A stretch of DNA of 60,000 bases from Bolinopsis microptera (taxonomy: Eukaryota; Ctenophora; Tentaculata; Lobata; Bolinopsidae), in NCBI RefSeq assembly GCF_026151205.1, contig NC_087082.1:16711401-16771400 (forward strand). The letters are read 5' to 3'. The position numbers and the translations under genes are program-made. Shown here one piece after another: positions 1-10,876 of this stretch. The first letter of the stretch is position 1. Each line of letters opens with the position of its first letter. A model generated the notes under the pieces. That model saw only the letters and a list, made by a program, of their open reading frames with translations, ran no database searches and was not told the origin of the DNA.

Positions 1-268
1 GATCCGTACTTTTGCACAGCGTTTTTTGCATGAAAATGCTAATTTGTACTTTAGCAGAGTAGACAGAAAAGATTAAGGTTATTTCCATGATTTAATAGGA
101 TTTCCATGAGTTAATAGGACGGTTGAAGGACAGATGCAGGGTAAACACTATACTAAACTTCTTTAGCGATCAAAGAGAATAAGGAAACAATCCTTTAAGT
201 TATTTCTATATCTAAATAAATTCGACTGCGTTGTGGGCCATTTCCGTCCAAATTTGTCAGTATTTAGC
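1..268. other. No gene seen
   Basis: AT-rich sequence without a convincing open frame, repeat or RNA signal. Confidence 0.5.
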
Positions 269-510
269 CGAATTTAGCTTTCATTTTAGACTTCACGTCT
301 CCCGAAATAAAACTGCGAACAAAGTGAAACAAGGAACTAAGTAAACTGAAAAACCAAATTTTCGTCACGCATTGGACTTTATCAAGTGTAACCTTGATAA
401 AGTCCAATGCGTGACGAAAATTTGGTTTTACAGTTTACTTAGTTCCTTGTTTCACTTTGTTCGCAGTTTTATTTCGGGAGACATGAAGTCTAAAATGAAA
501 GCTAAATTCG
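269..510. repeat. Near-perfect long hairpin (foldback)
   Basis: Two arms of about 118 bp (269-386 and 393-510) are reverse complements with only two mismatches, separated by a 6-nt loop (387-392). Transcribed RNA would form one long duplex. No protein can be supported here. It could be a foldback element, a hairpin-RNA locus or a recent palindromic duplication; an assembly artefact is also possible. Confidence 0.9.
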
Positions 511-1516
511 TCTCAAACTCACGCTCAGCCTTAAGATCTATTTGCAGTATTTAACCAAAAACTGTTACAATTTCAAGTATATTTAAATATTGATTTATTT
601 CCTATTTCGGATAATAATATTAGTTGATTATATTTCGAGTGTATTATGTGATATTCACTTTGACTAATTCTAAATCCGAATTCTGTTTTGCTTACATAAT
701 ACATTTATGATCATAAATTAAAGCAGTTTATTACCATTATCATTCTTTGTATGTTATCAGCAGCTTTTTATCGACAAAGTGGTTTGCTAGCTTTTTGCAG
801 TACATCTCACTCATCTACATCTACATAAATATTATACACATCTATAATCTATATACCTATAATTTCTTCAGAAAAGTCCGCAGCCGGGCTTAAGTAGCGA
901 AACCAAAACTAGGTTTCTATGTTGTTAGAAGTACCTATAAAAGTGCATCAACAGGACGGAGGCAGGAACAAGGGTTTGGTTTTCCAATCAACTCTTGAAG
1001 GTGATAAGCCGCTACATTTAAACATTCATGACAACCATCAAAATTGAGTCTCATTGATGGCATCAATGCAAGACAGCACGAACTGCAACGACCAGTTTAA
1101 AAATTTACTAAAGAAGTTCCTGTTCTGCTTTGTGTTAACTACGTATTGTATTTTTAATCTTTAACTGTCCAGAATATAACCTCTTTCATTTCTTTTCATC
1201 TTTTCGTCTTTTTACATTATTGATTTATTCATTTTTCTTCTTCGTATCTTTGCCAATATTTTCTTTTCTTTCATTTCATTTTTCTTTGTAATCTCAATAT
1301 TTTATTTTTTCCACTTAATTTTCTTTCATTTCTTATTCTGTTTTTCTTGTTTTGAAGTCTCAATAACAACATTAACAATATCTTCTTTTTTATTTCAATG
1401 CAACTTAATTTCGACATTACCATAACTCTAAAAAACTATGTCAGTACAAGCTTTCATATCAGATGCTGCGGATTACGATACAGCAGCAGCCAGCAGAGTT
1501 TGACAGTATCCAAGTG
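511..1516. other. No gene seen; T-rich spacer
   Basis: AT-rich spacer with pyrimidine-rich stretches around 1180-1400. I see no coding frame, tandem array or RNA gene. Confidence 0.5.
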
Positions 1517-1675
1517 GCCCGACATGTTTTCGCGAACAGGAGTTTCCGAACAGGTGTGTTAGGGTTAACCCTAACCCTAACCTTAACCCTAACCCTAACC
1601 CTAACCCTAACCTTAACCTTAACCCTGTCCGAAAACACTTGTTCAGGAACACCTGTTCGCAAACACATGTCGGGC
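1517..1675. mobile_element. Foldback element with telomeric core
   Basis: Imperfect inverted repeats of about 40 bp begin GCCCGACATG at 1517 and end CATGTCGGGC at 1675. They enclose an array of CCCTAA repeats. The arms repeat the motif GAACAGG internally. No clean target duplication is visible. Being flanked by arms on both sides makes it look like a MITE or foldback unit rather than a fused chromosome end. Confidence 0.65.
1559..1626. repeat. Interstitial telomeric repeat (CCCTAA)n
   Basis: About 11 units of CCCTAA, a few degraded to CCTTAA, with one TTAGGG in opposite orientation at the left edge. It is short and enclosed by inverted arms. Confidence 0.9.
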
Positions 1676-2354
1676 TGCAGCTGTCAGCCTATTTCATATA
1701 CTGTTACCTAACGACATTCCCCTTTCGGTTATTCCATGTAACTCAGTTCCATGTAAATTGTTTCTTGTTCGTGCTAGTGTTTTAATACCAATAACCTAGT
1801 TTCATTGAGTAGTTCACTTACGGGAACCTCACAGAGCTACTTGGATGCTGCCCGGAGTTTTTATAAAACAGTGGCGACGAGTTACGTATAATGATTAGCC
1901 ATTCCAGATTCATAGAAAAATTGCCTGTAAGCGGCAACCAGAACACTAAACTTTCTACCATATCTGAAGCTTACAAATTGAATTATTTAAGCTGAGAATC
2001 TTTTCATCTTGAGCTACTAAAAAGGGCCAAAATAACCCACCCTGAACTCTATGATGCATCCATCAAAAGAAATTTTGTGGTTAAGAGAACGCCTGGATCA
2101 TTTAATGCAATATCCCGGACATAGCTCTTGAGCACTGGCCACTAAGTAGACTATTCTGAGGAGTGCCATGAGTTCTCATGGGATAATCGGCAATAGATTT
2201 AGATATAAATTTATACGGTTTTATACAACTTTCTATAAACAAGACGGTAAGAGTAATAAATTGTAATTATTTCAAAAATTATTATATTACGTTAATAATT
2301 ATAAACAATATTTTGTTTATAATTATAAGAGGATTGAAGAGAAACCTACTAGTG
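1676..2354. other. No gene seen; presumed 5' flank of next gene
   Basis: No supported coding region. An AT-rich stretch with TATA-like words (about 2205-2300) lies upstream of the first exon of the gene beginning at 2355 and may contain its promoter, but no element can be assigned. Confidence 0.35.
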
Positions 2355-4008
2355 ATGGCTAATCACCACACCAGATATGGAGAATCCACTCAAAGGATTC
2401 ATAAGATAGTGGCAGAAGAATTGGACAAACGATTCAAGACAAATCCTCCCAAACACTTCAAAACAGGAGTACAAAAGAGGATAAGGGAGGAGATTCAGAG
2501 CACATTGAGAGATGCAGCAACCCGTCAGCAACAACAGTCACAGGGAGAGGCGAGCAATAGTGCCAGTGCCCCACCGAAGACAGTAGCAGAAAACACCACG
2601 ATCATGAGGGAGCGTTTGCTGCAAATCTCACAGAAGCTGGAGATGATCCCTAAAGGAGGAGAAACGAAAGGAATCTTAATAACAGATTCAATAAAATGGA
2701 CAATAGAAGAATCTAGAACGGATTCACTACCACCCTTCCCAAAATACCAGGGATACAAGGGTCTATGGTCAATTGAGAAGGCCAATGTTGTAAAGTAGTA
2801 TCGTTAGGTTCTCGATATATTAACTTTGTTTACAGCGGCATATGTAATATTAGGAGAGTTGCGTTTAATTTATTAGGAACACTTTTATTGTGAAATGTGG
2901 TAGTATAAGGACCGTTACACATTTCCGGGTAGTGCGACATTTCGTGTAAGAGTTTAGATCTAGCCACCTTCCCCATTACGAAGGGAGCCATCAACATCCT
3001 CCTACAATATCCTAATCTAGATGAGTGGGTGAAGCAGCGAGTGGATGAGGCTGCTGAAAACTTTTTGAAAACTAAGGATGCAGAGGAGTTGTTGGAGCAG
3101 ATGAGGAGAGTGCGAGACAGGGTGATGTCCAGCATCACAGAAGTATGCAGGAGACGAAGAAAGGTTTTCAGAAACTCGAGGGAGTACCAATTGGTGAAAA
3201 TCAACAACAGGAGGGCAGTTGCAGTGCGATTCAACACAGCGACTCGCGTGATGGGCGAGATTCGCGAGAATTCGTCCAACACGCGACTTGGGCACTGGAC
3301 GGGCACTGGACAGCCTGGTGAGCCTCAGAAACATGGAGAGGACTTTCTGAGGATTCCTTCTTTCTGTTTTGATATTTTATTGTATTTATTTATTGTGATT
3401 CACGAGTTTCATTTGTTTAACTTCAAATTTGTTACTTGAATAATATTTTTTAGATTTATGTTTTGATTTTGTATTCCCCTTTCATCTTCTAAACCTCCCT
3501 TTATCCGCTTGTCTAACCTTCTATCACTTTTCTAGTTACTAGCATGTCATCATCAAGGGACCTGATGAAGGCCGTGACTGCCATCAGCAGTGCGTATACC
3601 GACGACCTGAAAGAGTTAGAAGAACTCAAGAAACGCCTCAGGCGGGCAGAAAGAAGAATAAGAGACCTAACAGTGGAATTGGAGTACTTGGCGGATCAAC
3701 AGGCGGCAAGAATGGACACCCAGCCGGCGCCCCCGCCATATTTCCACAGCCCCACCTCGCCCAGCACAGAGCAGGGACAAAAGGATTTCGCGGCATGTAC
3801 GAAATCGCGAAATTTCCCATTCTCCGCGACAAATTTTATGTATAGTTTAATGTATAGCCTGTTAAATTTCGCGGTACCGCGAAATTTGGCCAAAATAATC
3901 GCGAAATCCTTTTGTCCCTGGCACAGAGCCATACAGCAGCCCTCATTAGCTCGGAAGGACGATGTGTCTCTGGCTGTTCTTCTCAATCTTGTTTTTTTAT
4001 TTGATTAA
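2355..4008 (+). CDS. Three-exon gene of unknown function with C-terminal coiled coil
   Basis: I do not recognise this protein. Three open segments join in frame through plausible splice sites. Exon 1 is 2355-2789 (donor GTAAAG). Exon 2 is 2951-3317 (donor GTGAGC). Exon 3 starts at 3536 after a pyrimidine tract ending CTTTTCTAG. Intron 1 is phase 0 and intron 2 is phase 1, and both keep the frame open. Exon 1 encodes a basic, Gln-rich region; exon 2 is helical and highly charged. Exon 3 is a coiled coil with the motif KKRLRRAERRIRDL, then a Pro-rich tail. That coiled coil resembles exons repeated at 18841-22189. Without the MITE at 3772-3920 the frame would stop at 3947-3949; with it the frame shifts and runs to 4008. 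Splicing is inferred from sequence only; the 5' end could include further exons. Confidence 0.6.
2785..2956 (+). repeat. Intron-sized dispersed repeat, copy 1 (acts as intron 1)
   Basis: 172 bp nearly identical to 8639-8810. The repeat contains GTAAAG at 2790 and a terminal TAAG at 2947-2950. Removing 2790-2950 restores the reading frame of the host gene. Homology extends only 5-6 bp outside these borders. No terminal inverted repeat is seen. Confidence 0.75.
3772..3920. mobile_element. 149-bp hAT-type MITE
   Basis: Terminal inverted repeats of about 21 bp begin CAGGGACAAAAGG and end CCTTTTGTCCCTG. An exact 8-bp target duplication, GCACAGAG, lies at 3764-3771 and 3921-3928. CAGGG termini with 8-bp duplications are typical of hAT elements. 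No coding capacity. It sits in exon 3 of the flanking gene and replaces its last codons. Confidence 0.92.
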
Positions 4009-4124
4009 TACATTTCATTTTTTATATTTAAAGTGTTTTACTTGTACTCATTCGTATGGAATGGAAATGAGGATCTAAAATAAAGGTTGGAATGGAAGGA
4101 GGAAAGACGGAGAAATAGGTGAGT

Positions 4125-5055
4125 ATTAATAAAACAAAAGTTTAATAAAACAAAAGTTAAATTTATTACCAATTATTCAATCAATACATATCATAAATTC
4201 TAATATTGGAAACACAATGCAAAATGGATGTCTTAAACTATAATTTTGTTGTGACTAATAATCTATTGACTTTCAAAGTTGAAATTTAGTTAAGTATGAA
4301 ATGCCACCACATCATAGTTAGGGTAAAATGTTATTTTTAAATTTTAAAATTGAGAAGATTGCTCTATGGCTTACAATTTAAAATTCTAGCAAAAGATATC
4401 TTATTCTTCTTCTAGCAAAAGATATCTTATTTTTAAATAGTTGGTTACAGTTTATGACAGTACTGGCATGACTAGTTTAATTGTGGCTGGTAAAAGGACC
4501 CAGTTGCCTGTAAGGGCTTTACCGAACCCCTGGGGACCACAATGTGATAAGATCAGGCCAGATGTTTCTATGTAGAGCAATTTATTTATTTCGGAGCTAT
4601 GGTTATATGATATTGCTGGTGGTCATGTTTAAAGGTCAGTTTATCCTTGTGTGTTAATTATCCATCCAGATGCTTGGTGATGTGCGTAAATCATGCCCTT
4701 CTACGATATATAATGTTTAACCATAAATTTGTTTTTACCACAGAAACTGTGGCACTAATGTCAATTAACAATATTTACATTCATTGATATTCAAAGCGTG
4801 TTTTTCCCCAGCACTACTACACAACAAAAACCTGTCGGCCCACCGAGGAAACACGGTCGCAGAACAAAGAGCCCAATTGTGCTCTTCTATTCTGTGATCG
4901 TGTGTATCTACTATAAACTAGCTAAATGTACTAAGAAAATTTAATGGAATCATTACAGTCGTTTGATAAGTTCACGTGTCAAAGTAATGTTCATGGTGAT
5001 CAAATTTTTGGATCCCCGGTGGGCAAACACTCGTCCCAAAGGCTAAGGCATACCT
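4125..5055. repeat. ~0.93-kb dispersed repeat, copy 1
   Basis: Nearly identical to 12017-12920, from ATTAATAAAACAAAAG to GGCATACCT. This copy has one extra direct duplication of about 30 bp around 4402-4430. No protein, terminal inverted repeat or clear target duplication is visible. Short direct repeats of TAATAAAACAAAAG lie at one end. It may be a non-autonomous retroelement, a solo LTR or a segmental duplication. Confidence 0.85.
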
Positions 5056-5164
5056 TGTAAATTATGATATTGGATTTGGAATAGGGTTAGGCGTTTACTT
5101 TTAAGATTCTTTCAGCATTTTATTTTTAAGGCGCGCAGAGCCGTGCTAGGCATAGATGATACGT

Positions 5165-5245
5165 ACGAACTCTACGAACTCCTCAGTGACAACGAACTCT
5201 ACGAACTCATCAACCCAAAATTACGAACTCTTGAGGAGTTCGTTT
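5165..5245. repeat. Left subterminal transposase-binding-type repeats
   Basis: At least five copies of ACGAACTC or its complement near the left end of the hAT element. Short repeated motifs just inside the termini are the usual binding sites for hAT transposases; that role is inferred. Confidence 0.7.
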
Positions 5246-5950
5246 TGTACAACTTACGTAAAATGAAATTAAACAGAAATTGTATTTACAATTCAGCCAA
5301 TTCAACACATAACATACGATTGTAAAACAACTAAATATATTGGTACTCGAAACTTCTACCACGCGTCGCGTGTACACTGTACATTTCACAGTACAAGGAC
5401 TGGTCGATCGACTGGAACATTCTGGCGCCAATAGTTTGCGCGCGCACGTTCCCTGGACACGTTGCAGAAAACTTCAACTTGTACTTCTGGCGTTGCGTTT
5501 CGTTTTCTTCTGCTGTAAACAGCTGTGATCACACCGAATGTACATTGTACATTCAGTGTTCATGTATGATGTATACATTTTATTTTGCCATGTACAGCAG
5601 ACTGAACTATTTGAAATTGAAGTGCACTGTGTATAGACTTATAAGTATAGTTGATGATTCAAATGTCATTGTAGGTACAACTTTCAGCAGTAAAGTAGAC
5701 AGTGTACAGTACTACAGTAAAGTTGATATAATAATGTACAGTTTATAGTTATCTGTATGCATAGTTTGGTACGTGATAACGCCTGCCAAGATCGTACAGT
5801 TGGATTTCTAATTTCTTACTTTGCTAATTCTTTGCACTTTGCTGCGTCCTTCGTTGTTAGTTAGTTAGCTCTACAATTGCGTACACACTTTCCATAAGAT
5901 ATTATTTTTATTAATATTAACGGTATTAATTGTTGTATCTATGCCAGGTA

Positions 5951-8283
5951 ATGCCAGTCGTCAAGGGTATCGAGCACACTGCTGTCGTTGTCGTAGAACC
6001 TGGAAAAGGCAAGTCACCCGATAAAGTTAGATGTATATTTTGTAAGTGTGAGTTTCAAGCAACTGCCTTTCGTATACGCAAGCATCTCATCAGCGGGAGA
6101 AACAGTGGGGTTGGTGGGTGCAAGGGGAAACCTCCCAAGGAGTTGATTGATCGACTTCTCAAGGAAGATGCAGAGAAGAAGCAACTAGCTAATGACAAAG
6201 AAGTACATGACAAGTTACGCCGTAGTCTGGATGCACAGTTCCGGCAATCAGATCTTGCCTCGAATTTTGTCAGCACTACGAAGAAGGCTGATGCGGATAT
6301 GGCACTAGCCCGCTTCTTCTTTTCTGAAGGGATTGCCTTTCAAAAAGTCGAAAGTGCCCACTTCAAGGATATGATACAATCTATCAGCAAGGCTCCCGGC
6401 TACACACCACCCTGTAGAGATAGACTGTCTGGACCCCTGCTAGAAGCAGAGTATGCAGCTACTACCAACGCCGTCAAACAAACCTTACACTTGGAAACAG
6501 AGCCGGTAACAATGGTTTCCGACGGCTGGAAAGCCACTAATCACGAGCCATTGGTAAATTTCATAGTTTGTTCTGGTGATAACAGATACTTCCATTCTGT
6601 ATCATCTGTTGGGGGAGACAGAAAGACCGGAGATAATGCGGCAAAGCTCCTGCAGCTAAAGATGACAGAGTTGCAGAAAGAGGGCATTAAAGTGTGTTGT
6701 GTAATCACCGACAGCGGATCTGACTTTAAGAAAGCCAGGAAGCTGCTAGCTGAGCTCTGCCCCGATCTTGTGACTGGACCCTGCTTGACACACACCTTAG
6801 ATCTTCTCGCGGAAGACATCTGTAAGCTATCGTTTGTCGATCTTGTTATTGTGAAAGCTGATCGTATTGCCCAGATGATACGAAACCACGACCTACTTCG
6901 CAAGGAACTCCAGGATCTTGGTGGAACTACGATAAAGACGCCCGGAGACACGCGGTTCATCACCAACTATATAATGCTTGTAAGTATTCATATTTCATAT
7001 TTCATAAAATCATAATTTCCTTTAAAATTAAATATCACACGTTTATATCAAATTCCCAATGTAAGAGCATATTATATTCATTTTTCGAACGACCTACACT
7101 CTATACTATCTACAGGAAAGTTTGATTCGAGTGAAAGCAGCAGTCAAGCAAGTGATGGTATCCGACCGAGCAGACCAATATCTGGGGTAAATAATATAAG
7201 CAGACTCATAGTCATCGTACTGGGGGCCGAGACCGGGTCCAATCGTAAACTCAAAGGGGGCACCCTGCAGTCGGCACATCCGTGATACCTATTATCTGGG
7301 GGCGGGGGCGGGGGGGGGTTGATCTGTGTTTTTAATAATTGATTTAAATTTAATGATTTCTGTTTACTTCCAGGTCGCTACAGAAGGAGGCTCAGCGAGA
7401 GAAGTTCAAGACAGCCAGATCAGACGCTCTAAGTGACAACTTCTGGTGAGCGTCCATAACAATTTAAATTGTAATTTTCTGTTCCTTCCCAAAGTTATTA
7501 TGACAAGATTACATTAGCTATCACTTTATTGAAAGTTGTGGAGTTGAAACTTGAACTACCCCCAGGAAGGACTCTGAGTACGTCGCCAGCGTTATCCTGC
7601 CTGTCGTGCTATTTCTACGAGATAATGATGCTAACTTGGGAATCAGAGTGGGAAACGCCCTGGGGCACGCATACTTCAGCTTCTACAAACTACACGAACT
7701 GTACGGCAGCAACAAGTTTAAACTGACGCACCGAACTCAACTAAAGAAGTTGGTTAATGAACGGTGGGCATTTGGTCACAATATTCTTCACAGTGTAGGT
7801 TTTGTATTACATCCAAGCTACAGACTCTTTGAACAGAATAAAAATATTGATGTAATGGGTGACTTGTTTACCTTACTGGACATGTGGGTAAGTAGTGATG
7901 CTAAAGGTAAAATAATGTCACAATTGAGTGATTATAAGAACGGTAGAGGTTTCTTCTCTCGTTCCGAAGATCTGAAGCTAGACATGGAACCCCTGAAATA
8001 TTGGGAAACACTTGGTGGTGGGACCCCTGAACTGCAAGAACTGGCCATTAAGGTCTTTAAACAACATACGTCAGCTTCCTTGTGTGAACATAATTGGAGC
8101 TCATTTGAGTATATATTCAATAAAAAGAGGAATAGATTGTCGACTGATAGAGTTGAAAAGCTGGTTTACGTTCATGGAAATCTACGTTATTGTAAGTCAA
8201 AACAGGAAGTTCGCTGTTCCCATAAACATGCTTCAACAAGTCTGTTGAAGTATATTTCCGATGTTATGTCTGCTGAAAGTTAG
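5951..8283 (+). CDS. hAT transposase (BED-like zinc finger, DUF659, hAT C-terminal dimerisation)
   Basis: Catalyses cut-and-paste transposition of the surrounding element. Predicted exons are 5951-6979, 7116-7186, 7374-7445 and 7566-8283. The introns are GTAAGT, GTAAAT and GTGAGC types ending in CAG, and the joined frame is 629 codons with no break. The N-terminus has a CxxC zinc finger (CIFC then RKHL). DUF659 follows, with SDGWK and VITDSGSDFKKA holding the first two catalytic aspartates, and then PCLTHTLDLL. The last exon ends in a hAT dimerisation domain with CEHNWSSFE, matching the ERxxS block with the catalytic glutamate, then NKKRNRLS. The start is the first ATG in the frame; a further 5' exon is possible because an AG lies just upstream. 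Length and domain order are normal for the family. Splice sites are inferred. Confidence 0.92.
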
Positions 8284-8449
8284 TAAAATTTAACATTCTG
8301 TATTGCTCGTTATTTATTTATTTATACAAAAATATTATAGTTTTATTCTTTATTTTTACCCAAATAAATATCTGAGATCATGCGAGAAATCCTGAGCTGA
8401 TTACTTTTTTTTTAAAACATTTTCCATGTTTTTTTTTGAAAAATTGACT

Positions 8450-8528
8450 AACGAACTCCAACGAACTCTAACGAACTCCAAATTTTGAACGAACTCCACG
8501 AACTCTACGCCAAAAATCAACGAACTCC
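8450..8528. repeat. Right subterminal repeats of the hAT element
   Basis: Six copies of the motif AACGAACTC or ACGAACTCC in direct orientation just inside the right terminus, mirroring the left-end cluster. Confidence 0.7.
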
Positions 8529-8638
8529 GCATCTATGGTGCTAGGGAGTAGGGTTAAATTTAAATAGGTTGTGCAGCGTAAGGCTGTTGGCGAATTTTTA
8601 AAGGGTTTTAAATATTCGGAAAAAAATTTTGGGTAGAG

Positions 8639-8810
8639 ATGTTGTAAAGTAGTATCGTTAGGTTCTCGATATATTAACTTTGTTTACAGCGGCATATGTA
8701 ATATTAGGAGAGTTGCGTTTAATTTATTAGGAACACTTTTATTGTGAAATGTGGTAGTATAAGGACCGTTACACATTTCCGGGTAGTGCGACATTTCGTG
8801 TAGGAGTTTA
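8639..8810 (+). repeat. Intron-sized dispersed repeat, copy 2
   Basis: Same 172-bp sequence as 2785-2956 with very few substitutions, here outside any coding frame I can see. It lies about 100 bp after the hAT element. Confidence 0.85.
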
Positions 8811-9508
8811 ACTGTTTAACAGTTGGTTTAGAAATTAGAAGATTTTGGTTTGTATTTCATTTTACACGGGTTTACTGTATTTGGTTGACTGGCAAACCTG
8901 CTGTCAGACAATTTGCCTTATTGTAGTTGTCCGCTCTTTTGCACCTGACTTACAGCTAGGCCTGTGGTTGGTCCTCGCGACCTCAGGACGACTGTCAGTG
9001 GAGTGCTCATTGTCTAGACGGTGTCTAGACGCTGGTGCAGGCTGCTTGCGTTAAGTTTCGGGAGTATACCCGGAGAGCCGGAAGTGGAGAGCTCACTTCT
9101 TAGTTGCCCCTTAATCATTTTAAGGGATTCAAATTGACGATAGCCAGTCACTATCTTTTATGATTAGACACGTCGAGTGATCTATATTCACGTCAATTGT
9201 TTGGAGCGAACACTTGGAAGTTTTATCTGTTGAAGTTCACTTTGTATTACTTTTCCATTTAATTAATTATCCTTTTTAATATACTCGTTTCATTTCTACC
9301 TTACGGTACGCCCTGCCGTTCGTGCTTCGTGACTAGAGCTTGACTAGCATACACTAAATACCAAGAAACTCCGTTTTCTATACCAAGCTCGACATATCCA
9401 CTATTCCAAAGGATCGATCCCACGAGTTGAGGAAACAGATGGGTAGAATGGTGGAGAAAGAACTCAACACTCGATGCTACTCAACCGAAGCATTCATAAG
9501 CAAAACTG
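8811..9508. other. No gene seen
   Basis: No supported coding frame. The stretch just before 9509 may include decayed sequence of the ISL2EU-like transposase that begins at 9509, but I cannot align it. Confidence 0.35.
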
Positions 9509-9548
9509 CTGATAGGAATAGCACCGAGAGGGGTCATCACCTACGTGA

Positions 9549-10876
9549 TCACATTTCACATCACTCAAAACTCTCATTGGCAGTAAATTAGTGGAAAAAA
9601 ACATTAACGAAAGTTTAGTCCGTTTTAATCCTGCTGCACTCACTTCATCAGCTGAAAATGTTCATAGAGTGAGTATGCTTATTTAATCGCTTTTGTTACT
9701 CATTTTGAGCTCTCTGATCGTCAGTTGAGATAATGCAGCGTAAGAGTTATAGTGCCGTTGGTTATACTTATGCCAAAGAGATATTTGTACTAACTCCAAA
9801 TCTGAAGTTTGATGATGCTGTAAAAGCGGCTAACTTTGTGACGGAGTATTCAAATATTGTGGAAAATGACGAGAAACTTTTGTTATCAGAAATTTGTGAC
9901 GTTGTCAAATGTAAAGATATCAGTGAAATAAAACCAGAATTGTTAATGAGCAAATCATCATGCACTAAAGACAAAATGGCAAAGTGGATACACGAAATTG
10001 CAAAAAGCTTCAAATTTGCGAATGATTTGCTGAAGGTCGCCAACAGTACTATCGTAAAGCTCCAGGGTGCGGCGATCAGAGATAAAGATACCATCATAAA
10101 ACTGCAGGAGAAAGTCATCACAAACAAAACTGACCAGCTTGAGACAGTTACTTCAGCGGTTCAGTCGGAGATGAAAAGTTATTGTGACATAGTTAAGAGA
10201 AGCTGCAGTGAATCAGTTGTCACCCAAGAGAAGCTCAAAAAAGCGGTTAAGACAGTTGTGAAGGAGGAAGACAAAGGTAAAAACATCATGGTATTCGGAC
10301 TTCACGATGAGAAAGAAAAAGATCTTTCAGCAAAGATCGACGAGTTGATGGTCTCTATTGGCCAAAAACCTTGTATACAGGACAGTGTTAGATTAGGAAC
10401 TATTTCAGAAGGTTCAGGCAACAGGCCGATAAAAGTTGTCCTGAGAAGTTCTGATTCTGTTCAAATGGTTCTTAGCCAAGCTAGAATACTGGTCAGGCAA
10501 CTTCAAAAACGTATACATTAGTCCCGATAGAACACGCGAAGAACGAATAGAACTGCACATCAACAACTTGTAAAAGAGATGAAGATTAGAATTCAGAGTG
10601 ATCCGAACAACTATCACTACATCAGGAATGGGACAATCATGAGCAAAGTAAAACAAGTAACCAAATGATAAGGACTGATATATTAAGTAATATTCTAGTG
10701 AGAGTTCTAATAGTAATTCATTTTGATTATCATCAAGTTTTCACTGTTATCAGCAGGTTTTGATCCTGTGTTTTACAGATAATTCTGTATTGGGTTTTCA
10801 ACAAACGCCCCAAGTTTGTACGATTTGAATGACATTGTATGATGTTACAAATTATTTTATAAATCTTTTTTTTTAA
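9549..10876 (+). mobile_element. ORF1-only LINE insertion
   Basis: The insert is flanked by an exact 13-bp target duplication, ATCACCTACGTGA, at 9536-9548 and 10877-10889. It contains a LINE ORF1 but no endonuclease or reverse transcriptase, and is 1328 bp long. The right end is an AT-rich tail with a run of T. It could be a non-autonomous family that kept only ORF1, or an internal deletion copy. Confidence 0.8.
9733..10666 (+). pseudogene. LINE ORF1 protein (coiled coil plus RNA-binding domain), frameshifted
   Basis: The first 262 codons (9733-10521) are open. The start codon follows an untranslated leader inside the element. Residues about 90-180 are helical and charged, probably a coiled coil. 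From about 185 there is KNIMVFGLHDEKEKDL, then DSVRLGT and NRPIKVVL. This is the pattern of the nucleic-acid-binding half of many invertebrate LINE ORF1 proteins. A frameshift near 10515 and another near 10570 break the C-terminus. The continuing frames still encode SPDRTREERIELHINNL and KEMKIRIQSDPNNYHYIRNG, the expected end of the family. It binds element RNA by analogy. Confidence 0.8.

Larger units (their letters stand above)
5151..8537 (+). mobile_element. Complete autonomous hAT transposon
   Basis: 3387-bp element flanked by the exact 8-bp duplication GTGCTAGG (5143-5150 and 8538-8545). The termini are CATAGATG and CATCTATG, an 8-bp inverted repeat. Both ends carry clusters of the subterminal motif ACGAACTC. 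A four-exon hAT transposase occupies the middle with no stop or frameshift. The perfect duplication and open frame indicate a recent insertion. Confidence 0.95.

Noticed and set aside
1559-1626. Chromosome end or fusion point
   Set aside because: The array is only about 68 bp and is enclosed by inverted arms, so a foldback element explains it better.
1459-1711. Frames rich in LTLTL or VRVRV repeats
   Set aside because: These are translations of the CCCTAA telomeric array, not proteins.
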